From positions 1-38,453 of the forward strand of contig JAFWOP010000036.1 of the NCBI GenBank assembly GCA_017545365.1: a stretch of DNA of 38,453 nucleotides, read 5' to 3'. The notes beneath the pieces were generated by a model. It did not search any database. It was not told the origin of the DNA and saw nothing but the letters and a program-made list of their open reading frames with translations. The position numbers and the translations under genes were made by a program. The stretch is from Bacteroidales bacterium. Lineage in GTDB: Bacteria > Bacteroidota > Bacteroidia > Bacteroidales > P3. How positions within the stretch are numbered: the stretch's first letter is position 1; every line of letters begins with the position of its first letter. Shown here piece after piece: positions 1-6,171 of the stretch.

Positions 1-113
1 AAGATGAGACTTCGTTCAGAGGGTGGTCGCAGACTACGACCTTGATAGGCCGCAGGTGTAAAGCCAGCGATGGCAAAGCCGAGCGGTACTAATTACCCGA
101 AGGCTTTCCGTAA
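1..113 (+). rRNA. 23S ribosomal RNA, 3' end (partial)
   Basis: The first ~110 bases read as the extreme 3' end of a 23S rRNA gene: the helix region containing GAGCGGTACTAATTACCCGA near 90-110 is typical of Bacteroidetes 23S 3' ends. The 5' part lies outside the window and the exact 3' end is approximate. It is followed by a 5S gene in the same orientation, so this is the tail of an rRNA operon. Confidence 0.9.
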
Positions 114-153
114 GACTCCTGTATGTCTCCGCCAATGTGCCGAAACGTGTATT

Positions 154-262
<109 letters not shown>

Positions 263-272
263 TCTTTTACAG

Positions 273-301
273 GGAGTCCCAACCATGGGACTCCTTTTTT
301 T
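273..301 (+). terminator. Rho-independent terminator of the rRNA operon
   Basis: A perfect 8-bp stem GGAGTCCC (273-280) / GGGACTCC (287-294) with a 6-base loop is followed by a run of T from 295. It sits directly after the 5S gene. Confidence 0.92.
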
Positions 302-379
302 ATGTATGGTGCAATAATGGGCAGAAGGTTTCGTTAGAGAGGTGATAGAGACAATAGATATAATAGAAATTGGTAGATT

Positions 380-1423
380 ATGATAAAGGAAGGGCTATTG
401 CGTGTAATACTGCTTGCTTGTCTGACGTTGGCAGGTATGGGCGTGGGGCACTGTCAACAGTCGTTGATGGGTACTTATTGGCACAACGGCTCGTATTTTA
501 TGCCTGTGCTTTCCGAAACGGATAGTTCTATCTCTACCGTCACGCTCAGTTTGCATGAGGGCAGTGGTGTGGATGTGTGGCGTAAGACAGCTGCTCCCAA
601 TGTTTTTATGCACCCCAACCATATTGGTAACGCTTGGACGGATACTATCATATACTTCCAAGATAGCATTGTGCATAGTACGATTGATGGACAAGAGGCT
701 CTGCTTGTCTATGGGAGGGAGCGCAAGCTAGAGGATATTTATTTGCGTTATGACGGGCGTTCGGAAAACAAGTGGTATGAAATCTCGCATGGTTTCGATT
801 CTGTGCTAGAGTCGGACATCTGCCGCCAGATAATGGGCAGGTACTACACATCGGACGAGCAGGGGTGGCTTATCACTTCCGACAAAATATTTGTTTATAG
901 CCTTAGCGCTCTTCCCAACCAATCGAACTACGTCTACTCCTATACCATCCGCTGGAGTGAGACAGATTCGCCAGAGCGTGTTCTTGTCCTCAGCGACGGC
1001 CGTAATCTGTGCTTCGAAATGACGGCCGAAGGGTTGGATTTATACAAGGGTATCGTCCATGTGGAGAAGGGTGCGAATGACTTGGAATGGATTTCTCGGG
1101 GCAAGATGCTCTACCATCTTGAGAAAACAGACCTAGATAAAGCCGTTCCCGGCCATTGGCCGGAGGCTTCCACGGGACTGCTCACGCGGGGTTATTTGGA
1201 GCCTTATCCCACCGAAGTGTTGCGTCTTATCCGCAACGAGATATATGCCCGCCATGGTCATCGATTCTCCGACCAGCGTCTCACCGACTTCTACAATCAA
1301 GGGGGACTTTGGTATGGTCTCGCTACAATAGAGCAGCAACCAACTGAACTGACACAAGTTGAGCGGCTGAACGTCGAGTTCATACTTACGATAGAGAAGG
1401 AAAGGAAGAATCGCAAGCGATAG
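380..1423 (+). CDS. Secreted YARHG-domain protein
   Basis: This 347-residue protein of unknown function begins with a hydrophobic signal peptide (residues ~8-24) and is probably exported. Near the C-terminus, residues 289-293 read YARHG within a helix-like stretch (LIRNEIYARHG...F), the signature of the YARHG domain, a small extracellular domain found in many bacterial surface or lipoproteins. A cysteine lies at the end of the signal peptide (GHCQQ), but the residue before it is histidine, so it is not a good lipobox and signal peptidase I cleavage is more likely. The middle of the protein (50-265) is not recognised. The gene stands alone between the rRNA terminator and the MerR regulator. 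The ATG at 380 is the natural start because the signal peptide follows at once. The domain call is solid; the role is not known. Confidence 0.82.
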   Translation: MIKEGLLRVILLACLTLAGMGVGHCQQSLMGTYWHNGSYFMPVLSETDSSISTVTLSLHEGSGVDVWRKTAAPNVFMHPNHIGNAWTDTIIYFQDSIVHSTIDGQEALLVYGRERKLEDIYLRYDGRSENKWYEISHGFDSVLESDICRQIMGRYYTSDEQGWLITSDKIFVYSLSALPNQSNYVYSYTIRWSETDSPERVLVLSDGRNLCFEMTAEGLDLYKGIVHVEKGANDLEWISRGKMLYHLEKTDLDKAVPGHWPEASTGLLTRGYLEPYPTEVLRLIRNEIYARHGHRFSDQRLTDFYNQGGLWYGLATIEQQPTELTQVERLNVEFILTIEKERKNRKR

Positions 1424-1447
1424 CCTTACATATAAAAAATAAAGTGC

Positions 1448-1481
1448 TTGACTCGTCCCTTGGGTCATGCTGTAACTTTGC
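1448..1481 (+). promoter_or_regulatory. Promoter of the MerR-type gene with lengthened spacer and partial dyad
   Basis: TTG (1448-1450) and TAACTTTG (1473-1480) match the Bacteroidetes -33 and -7 elements, but are 22 bases apart rather than the 19-21 seen at other promoters in this window. Read as a classical promoter, TTGACT and TAACTT are 19 bases apart. The spacer holds a partial GAC...GTC dyad around CCCTTGGG. Stretched spacers with a dyad are the hallmark of MerR-controlled promoters, so the downstream regulator probably controls itself here. Confidence 0.6.
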
Positions 1482-1513
1482 ATTCGATATCAAACAAACA
1501 CAATTGTCGTACG

Positions 1514-2347
1514 ATGATGATTTACAAGACAAAATTAAAAATCGGGGAGTTCTCGAAGATGATGCAAGTGACAGTAAAGACCCTGCGGTTGTACGAGCAG
1601 AAAGGACTTTTGCAGCCCGACGAAGTGGATGAGTGGACGGGCTACCGCTACTACAGCTTGGCTCAGATGCAACGCCTCTCATCCATCCGCACACTGCAAG
1701 GCATGGGGTTCTCGTTGGCGGAAATCAAAGAGATTTTCGACAGCGATACCTTCGTGCCGCCTATCAAGCAATTAGAACAGAAGATTGCCGACTGCGAACG
1801 GCAGCTGCACATGCTGCAAGGGCGATTGCAACTCTTGCTCTCGATGAGAGACTCTCGCAAAAAGCTTAACAAAATGGAAAAGTTTTCAATTCAAACATTA
1901 CCTTCAATCATCGTGGCTTCACACCGTGAGATTATTAAAAGCTGGCAGGATTTGGGTCCATTGTGCGTTGATGTAATCGGTCCGGAGATGCACCGATTGG
2001 GTTGTCGTTGCCCCATGCCTGGCTATTGCTTCACTGTAGAGCACAATAAGGAGTATACGCCCACCAATATCGACATCGAATACTGCGAGCAGGTGGAGGA
2101 GATGGGGCAGGATAGTGCCATCATCCAGTTCAAGCGGCTCGAAGAGGTCCCCACGGCCATCTGTATGGCTCATCATGGCCCCTATGAGCGTTTCTATGAG
2201 TCCTTCACCGAGCTCTTCCGCTACATTGAAGAGCAGGGTTACCAAATCGTCGGACCGCATCGATCGGTTTACGTCGATGGTATTTGGAACCAAAAGGATC
2301 CCGAGAAATGGCTTTCTATCATTCAAGTTCCAGTGGAGAAAGAGTAG
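1514..2347 (+). CDS. MerR-family regulator with GyrI-like ligand-binding domain (BmrR type)
   Basis: A transcription regulator of 277 residues. The N-terminus is a winged-helix MerR DNA-binding domain: KIGEFSK, then TVKTLRLYEQKGLL and GYRYYS, the usual recognition-helix and wing motifs. A coiled-coil dimerisation helix follows (about 85-125), then a GyrI-like / BmrR C-terminal domain of ~155 residues that in this family binds cationic or hydrophobic drugs. An upstream in-frame ATG exists at 1448, but it falls inside the promoter, so translation should start at 1514 or 1517. No transporter or other target gene is adjacent, which suggests it controls itself and distant genes. The effector cannot be deduced. 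Confidence 0.88.
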   Translation: MMIYKTKLKIGEFSKMMQVTVKTLRLYEQKGLLQPDEVDEWTGYRYYSLAQMQRLSSIRTLQGMGFSLAEIKEIFDSDTFVPPIKQLEQKIADCERQLHMLQGRLQLLLSMRDSRKKLNKMEKFSIQTLPSIIVASHREIIKSWQDLGPLCVDVIGPEMHRLGCRCPMPGYCFTVEHNKEYTPTNIDIEYCEQVEEMGQDSAIIQFKRLEEVPTAICMAHHGPYERFYESFTELFRYIEEQGYQIVGPHRSVYVDGIWNQKDPEKWLSIIQVPVEKE

Positions 2348-2373
2348 AAACAATGTACTCAAGACCTATCAAA

Positions 2374-2409
2374 TAAAAAAGGAGCTTCGTAATGAGGCTC
2401 CTTTTTTTT
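2374..2409 (+). terminator. Rho-independent terminator after the MerR gene
   Basis: GGAGC (2381-2385) pairs with GCTCC (2397-2401). The stem is extended by an A-run before and a run of eight T after it, giving a bidirectional-type terminator 27 bases after the stop codon. Confidence 0.8.
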
Positions 2410-2751
2410 CTGATTCATTAAAAGATAGGCTGAGACTTGGGTTTTGAGTAAAGTAAAAAATTGTCTGTGGAACACAAGTTGTGTTACTTAGAAACAGGGT
2501 GACAACATACCCGTTTGCTTTGTTTTTATTATGTGCTGTCGTGACGGCATCTATAAAAAGAGACCTAGAATGACCATATCCGCTGTTCCCACTGCTTATT
2601 GTGAATGAGCAACCTTTTTACGAGGTTGTGACGTAAAGGCAGATCAATACGCTCTGTGCCTTTACATCAGAATGTCGTATAAAGGCACATCAAGAGCTAT
2701 GTTGAGACTGTTAGAAAATGAGAGAATCTAGATCAAGTCAAAAAGCTATGC
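2410..2751. other. Gene-free stretch with small palindromes
   Basis: No supported coding region. It contains an operator-like palindrome AACACAAGTTGTGTT at 2471-2485 (two 7-base arms around a central G). It also contains a 9-bp hairpin GTAAAGGCA (2633-2641) / TGCCTTTAC (2657-2665) whose left arm recurs as TAAAGGCA at about 2680-2687. Whether any of this is functional is not known. Confidence 0.4.
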
Positions 2752-3201
2752 CTAACGATATTTCTCCTTCAATGTGTTGTTTATACGTAGTTCATCACGG
2801 CCACCGTTTTCACTTAACCAATGCTGAACCTCATGAACAAACCTAAAGTTCTTAGATAGAAACTCATCTTTTAGTGTGTGTCCATCCACATGCATTGTTT
2901 CAAATCCCTTTACATAATATGATGCGTTTCTTTGGTGAATAGGTATCGGCTGTTCAGGAAAAATGATGTTTGCAGCGAGGGCTGGGTCGTAGTAAATACA
3001 GGAATCAGCCACACCGTCTATTGGTATCGGCTCTACCGCATCTATTGGAACAACAATGTCAATGTCCGATAATTTGACATTTGATCCGTCATTTGCCAGA
3101 ATGCGAAAAACATTCTCGTTCCATAGTACATCTTTTGCATAAAGATTGTACTCTTTTTCCTTGATTCTTACAAGGTCGTTGGTTCTATATTTCGTTTCCA
3201 T
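2752..3201 (-). CDS. Hypothetical protein
   Basis: A 149-residue protein without signal peptide or membrane segments, so probably cytoplasmic. I do not recognise the family. It has a mixed, charged composition: an N-terminal half rich in Asp/Ile/Val with likely short beta strands (VKLSDIDIVVPIDAVEPIPIDG), and a C-terminal helical part with FRFVHEVQHWLSE. It ends 9 bases before the start codon of nothing on this strand, and lies 9 bases downstream of the stop region's partner: the secreted protein gene at 3211-3723 is its promoter-proximal mirror on the same strand, so the two are probably co-transcribed with this gene second in space but not overlapping. Base composition is AT-richer than the core genes, as is common for accessory genes. 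Confidence 0.6.
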   Translation of the reverse strand: METKYRTNDLVRIKEKEYNLYAKDVLWNENVFRILANDGSNVKLSDIDIVVPIDAVEPIPIDGVADSCIYYDPALAANIIFPEQPIPIHQRNASYYVKGFETMHVDGHTLKDEFLSKNFRFVHEVQHWLSENGGRDELRINNTLKEKYR

Positions 3202-3210
3202 CTTGTTTAA

Positions 3211-3723
3211 TTATTTGTAAGCTGTTGCAATTACTTGTACATTTCCGCCACGTGCGGCAGCGGCACCTGTTGGTTGTCCGTGAATTAGAATAACGCTACA
3301 ACCAAGTTCTGCTGCTTGTTTTTTGAGACTTTTGATGCAATTTTTGTAGCCAAGGTTAGATGCTGCTGCGCCACCCCATCCAGATTTGGCTTTCAATTCC
3401 TTCACACGAGTCAGGCCAACAACGTCTGTTTCGACATAAGTTTCAATTACTTTTTCCCAATCCTCTTCCCCATTGATGATGGGTAAATCTAATCCATAAT
3501 GGATTTCCTCTCTGCGACCAGAGGCGTAAACGATGTAACTGATTTCGCGTTTGCTTTTCTCGTTCTGCAAATCCTCTCCTGGATATGTAAACGTGATTGA
3601 GGTTTCTTTGTTGGCCACAACTTTGACAAAGAGTTTTTCTCCACTCTTTAGAGCCACTGTGTCCTGTGCATTGATACAAACCGCAGATGCGATACAAGCG
3701 AATAATAGAACTAATTTCTTCAT
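3211..3723 (-). CDS. Secreted hypothetical protein, possible RcsF/YbjQ-like fold
   Basis: A 170-residue protein with a clear signal peptide (MKKLVLLFACIASAVCINAQ, cleavage after ~20). Residues ~22-75 look like a short beta domain in which a gene product is described by 'DTVALKSGEKLFVKVV', a pattern seen in many small Bacteroidetes periplasmic proteins. The C-terminal half (about 95-170), with GLTRVKELKAKSGWGG, an amphipathic helix, LKKQAAELGCSVILI and a final beta strand, resembles the helix-then-strand layout of RcsF/YbjQ-like domains; this is inference from pattern only. It lies upstream of the 149-residue gene on the same strand with a 9-base gap, so it is probably the first gene of a two-gene unit. 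Function unknown. Confidence 0.65.
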   Translation of the reverse strand: MKKLVLLFACIASAVCINAQDTVALKSGEKLFVKVVANKETSITFTYPGEDLQNEKSKREISYIVYASGRREEIHYGLDLPIINGEEDWEKVIETYVETDVVGLTRVKELKAKSGWGGAAASNLGYKNCIKSLKKQAAELGCSVILIHGQPTGAAAARGGNVQVIATAYK

Positions 3724-3818
3724 TGTTATGTGTTATAAAAGGTTAATAATGTTTTTTATTATAAGACAATGGATATAAAGAAAGGCGTAAATCCTTTGAT
3801 CTTAATCCCACTTATTTT

Positions 3819-3939
3819 CAGTGTCGGTGTCTGGAAAGTACCGTGTAAACAAATAAGTGCAAAGAGATTCACGCCAACGCGCGAACTTTTCGCAACTTAT
3901 TCCCGTTTACAATGTATAGTTTTCCAGACTTAAACACTG
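3819..3939. repeat. Long imperfect inverted repeat (possible MITE or structured RNA)
   Basis: The arm at 3819-3860 and the reverse complement of 3892-3939 align over more than 40 bases. They share CAGTGT, GTCTGGAAA, TGTAAAC and AATAAGT blocks in the same order with small gaps. The ~31-base centre also has short self-complementary stretches. It lies in a 298-base gap between two minus-strand genes. It could be a miniature transposable element, an IS remnant or an RNA hairpin. No flanking direct repeat was evident by eye. Confidence 0.6.
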
Positions 3940-4021
3940 AGGAAACAAGAGCGTCAAGCTCAATATTTTGTCTTATTCAATATGTCAGTTTCTATGTCAT
4001 TTCATGTTGTTTGTGTTGATA

Positions 4022-4336
4022 CTATTCAGTTATCATTTTTGATGCTATTATTCGGTCAACAATGACGTAGTCGCCATATATATGGAATATAATTGTCCAG
4101 CGGTGCATCACGGCCAAGGTGCGGGCTTCGGGGTGGATGCGTCGGGTGACGAGGTAACGGCTGAGAGGAAAGGTGCTGGCAGCAAAAGAAAGTTCCGAAA
4201 TGTAGGAATAGAGCCGCCGGACGTAACGCCGTCCTGCTTCGGGTCGGAAGATTTCCGCCACATAGGCTTCGATACGCTCCATATCACGGTCAGCCTCGGC
4301 GGTGAGGATGACCCTGCGTTCACGCATATCGCTCAT
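4022..4336 (-). CDS. ParE/RelE-superfamily toxin
   Basis: A 104-residue basic protein with the ParE/RelE toxin layout. It has an N-terminal strand and helix (RRVILTAEADRDMERIEAYVAE), a second helix (AGRRYVRRLYSYISELSF), a strand with R..V..... and a C-terminal beta hairpin (WTIIFHIYGDYVIVDRII). Family members either poison DNA gyrase (ParE type) or cut ribosome-bound mRNA (RelE type); which applies here cannot be decided. The start codon overlaps the end of the antitoxin gene by 17 bases, a normal arrangement for type II toxin-antitoxin operons with the antitoxin first. Confidence 0.8.
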   Translation of the reverse strand: MSDMRERRVILTAEADRDMERIEAYVAEIFRPEAGRRYVRRLYSYISELSFAASTFPLSRYLVTRRIHPEARTLAVMHRWTIIFHIYGDYVIVDRIIASKMITE

Positions 4337-4571
4337 TCAGTCGGTTGATGGACCTGCGGTAGGACTCTTCAAGGCTGATGCAGCCTTCGGGTAGGCTCTC
4401 TCCATCCATCAGTTCACGCTGACGTGCGAAGAAGTTTTCCAGCCCTGCCTCCACTTGTGCATTGAGTTCGTCGTTGTCAAGGTCGACATCGTCGTGAACA
4501 GGACGAGACTTCCGTGTCCTTGGAGAGTTCATTGAAACCGAACTGTTTGTGTGTGCAACTGCTGTTTCCAT
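4320..4571 (-). CDS. Antitoxin of the ParE/RelE-type module
   Basis: An 83-residue, acidic protein immediately upstream of the toxin gene and overlapping it by 17 bases. The first ~30 residues are polar and low in structure, and the C-terminal part (about 35-83) is a long charged helix region that would wrap the toxin. I see no recognisable DNA-binding motif, so the identification rests on size, charge, gene order and overlap. It is preceded by a well-formed promoter at 4590-4621. Confidence 0.7.
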   Translation of the reverse strand: METAVAHTNSSVSMNSPRTRKSRPVHDDVDLDNDELNAQVEAGLENFFARQRELMDGESLPEGCISLEESYRRSINRLNERYA

Positions 4572-4589
4572 ATTGTTGAGTTTCCGACT

Positions 4590-4621
4590 GCAAAAGTACT
4601 AAAATAATTTGGATTGACAAA
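4590..4621 (-). promoter_or_regulatory. Promoter of the toxin-antitoxin operon
   Basis: On the minus strand, TTTG (4621-4618), a 19-base spacer and TACTTTTG (4598-4591) form a textbook Bacteroidetes promoter about 19 bases upstream of the antitoxin start. Confidence 0.8.
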
Positions 4622-4627
4622 AAATAT

Positions 4628-4658
4628 TTTGCAGTGATGTAAATAGTGTGTACTTTTG
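4628..4658 (+). promoter_or_regulatory. Divergent promoter for the broken small gene at 4692
   Basis: TTTG (4628-4631), 19 bases, TACTTTTG (4651-4658) give a full Bacteroidetes promoter facing away from the toxin-antitoxin promoter, only 6 bases from it. The first downstream ATG is at 4692. Confidence 0.7.
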
Positions 4659-4691
4659 ATAATGCTAATAACGATTAAAAGCTACTGCATT

Positions 4692-4904
4692 ATGAAGAAT
4701 GTATTGCCAATGAGGAATCAGGATTTAGAGATTCCGATGCATTCCGATGTGGCGGGGGTGTGCAAGGAGGTAGTAGAGGATGAGCACTGTGGATATTAAC
4801 GCCAGAGTATAACTATAGCTATCTGGGTGTATTCTCTCACAAATGAGCATCGTGCCGAGTTGAAGTTGCAAGTGGATGCCTTTTGTGCGTTCGTTGGTGC
4901 TTAG
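4692..4904 (+). pseudogene. Small gene interrupted by an in-frame stop
   Basis: From the ATG at 4692 the frame reads 35 residues (MKNVLPMRNQDLEIPMHSDV... to ...DEHCGY), meets TAA at 4797-4799, and then stays open in the same frame for 34 more codons (including IAIWVYSLTNEHRAEL) to TAG at 4902. Together this would be a ~70-residue protein. It stands behind a strong promoter. I do not recognise the family. A nonsense mutation in a small gene is the simplest reading; a real 35-residue peptide or stop-codon readthrough are alternatives. Confidence 0.45.
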
Positions 4905-4969
4905 GATTGTTTGATTCTAGATATCGAATGAGAAAAAGTTGGTAAAATATACGTTATTTAGAGAAAAAA

Positions 4970-5001
4970 TCTGCTATGTCAGTTTTTTTTTGTATTTTTG
5001 C
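4970..5001 (+). promoter_or_regulatory. Promoter of the pqqD-like cluster, near-leaderless
   Basis: TATTTTTG (4993-5000) is an exact -7 element, and TCTG (4970-4973) lies 19 bases upstream as a weak -33 element. The start codon at 5005 is only 4 bases after the -7 element, so the transcript should have almost no 5' leader. Confidence 0.65.
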
Positions 5002-5004
5002 ATC

Positions 5005-5277
5005 ATGAAAATAAATCCGATTTACAAAGTCCGTAAAGTTGCGGGCGAGAATATCATTCTGTTACAAGGAAAGACAAGCGGCGACATGACCCGCGTTGTC
5101 GCGTTTAATGAATCCGCACTGCTTATGTGGGACTCCCTCATGGGCAAAGATTTCACGGTCTCCGACGCTGTGGCCGTGCTGATGGATAATTATGTGGTGG
5201 AAGAGTCCGTCGCCACAGCAGATGCCCAAAAATGGGTGGATACGCTGCGTGAGAATGGCCTCCTCCTGCCTGAATAG
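5005..5277 (+). CDS. PqqD-family peptide-binding protein
   Basis: A 90-residue protein of the PqqD / RiPP-recognition-element family: a small winged-helix-like domain that in known systems holds a precursor peptide for a modifying enzyme. The typical order is visible: NPIYKVRKVAGENIILLQG, then MTRVVAFNESALLMWD and a helix-turn-helix-like VSDAVAVLMDNYVVEE..., ending DTLRENGLLL. An upstream in-frame start exists at 4939, but it lies before the promoter, so the ATG at 5005 is used. The next gene (HprK-like) begins 17 bases after the stop, so they form one operon. No short precursor peptide gene is seen beside it. PqqD-like proteins paired with HprK-like kinases are known as a conserved but uncharacterised set in bacteria. 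Confidence 0.85.
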   Translation: MKINPIYKVRKVAGENIILLQGKTSGDMTRVVAFNESALLMWDSLMGKDFTVSDAVAVLMDNYVVEESVATADAQKWVDTLRENGLLLPE

Positions 5278-5294
5278 AGTAATACTTGACCGCT

Positions 5295-6161
5295 ATGGCT
5301 GACAGTATTTCTTATATGATAGCCAATCATCGTATCCGAATTGTGGGTGACGATGTGGTGGCAGAGCTTCGCACGATGCCTGGATTCCCCGTCTTCGAAG
5401 TTGAAGATGGTGAACCCGAATGGGAAATTGTGTTTGGCTGCGCTATTCAGAAGCCTGACCATTGGACGGAGCTGTATCGCTTCCTTTTCGAGGTTGACAC
5501 CACCTCTTGCTCTTTTGCGAAGACGGATGATGCCTATTATATGCTCATGCAGCCTGAGGATGCTGCCGAGGCCCCGATGCTGATGCGTTATTGTGGAGGG
5601 AATAGGGTTGAGGCCACAGTACCTCTGGCTCCGATGCATCTTCGTTTTGCATTGTGGATGGCGGTGGGCATGTTGTCGGCTTCAAGCAAGATGGTTCTAA
5701 TCCATTCCTCGGTCATCGTTCATCAGAACAAGGCTGTCCTTTTCTTGGGTGAGTCAGGAACCGGTAAAAGCACCCACACTCGTCTGTGGTTAAAGCATAT
5801 TCCCGATGCCCATCTGCTGAATGACGACAGCCCTATTTTGGCCGTTGAAGATGGTGTGCCCGTTGTATATGGCTCGCCATGGAGTGGGAAGACTCATTGC
5901 TATCACCAGTTGCGATTTCCCTTGGCGGCAGCTGTCAGGCTCTCCCAGGCTCCCTATAACAAAATCCGTCGTTTGAATGTTATAGAAGCTCTTTCGTCCA
6001 TCCATCCATCATGTCCTCCAGCACTTGCTCAGGACGAAAAGTATCAGGACATGATAGTGGGCATGCTGTCTGAAGTATTGTCGGTCGTGCCGGTGTTCCA
6101 TTTGGAATGCCTCCCCGACGAAGCAGCCGCGAAAACCAGCCACGATGCTATTTTTAACTGA
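5295..6161 (+). CDS. HprK-like kinase of the PqqD-linked system
   Basis: A 288-residue protein related to the C-terminal kinase domain of HPr kinase/phosphorylase. The P-loop GESGTGKST starts at residue ~152. It is followed by LLNDDSPIL (acidic metal-binding residues) and GSPWSGK, a motif typical of this kinase-like group. Residues 1-130 form an unrecognised N-terminal domain. The carrier protein HPr is not the expected target, since sugar phosphotransfer genes are absent here. Relatives modify lasso peptides by phosphorylation, so a peptide bound by the neighbouring PqqD protein is a reasonable guess. A TTG at 5286 is possible, but the ATG at 5295 is preferred. The gene sits between the PqqD-like and S26-VanZ genes. 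Confidence 0.82.
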   Translation: MADSISYMIANHRIRIVGDDVVAELRTMPGFPVFEVEDGEPEWEIVFGCAIQKPDHWTELYRFLFEVDTTSCSFAKTDDAYYMLMQPEDAAEAPMLMRYCGGNRVEATVPLAPMHLRFALWMAVGMLSASSKMVLIHSSVIVHQNKAVLFLGESGTGKSTHTRLWLKHIPDAHLLNDDSPILAVEDGVPVVYGSPWSGKTHCYHQLRFPLAAAVRLSQAPYNKIRRLNVIEALSSIHPSCPPALAQDEKYQDMIVGMLSEVLSVVPVFHLECLPDEAAAKTSHDAIFN

Positions 6162-6171
6162 TTGAGACAAT

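Noticed and set aside
5998..6010. CCAT tandem repeat in the HprK-like gene
   Set aside because: Only three copies of a 4-base unit; weak evidence for phase variation.
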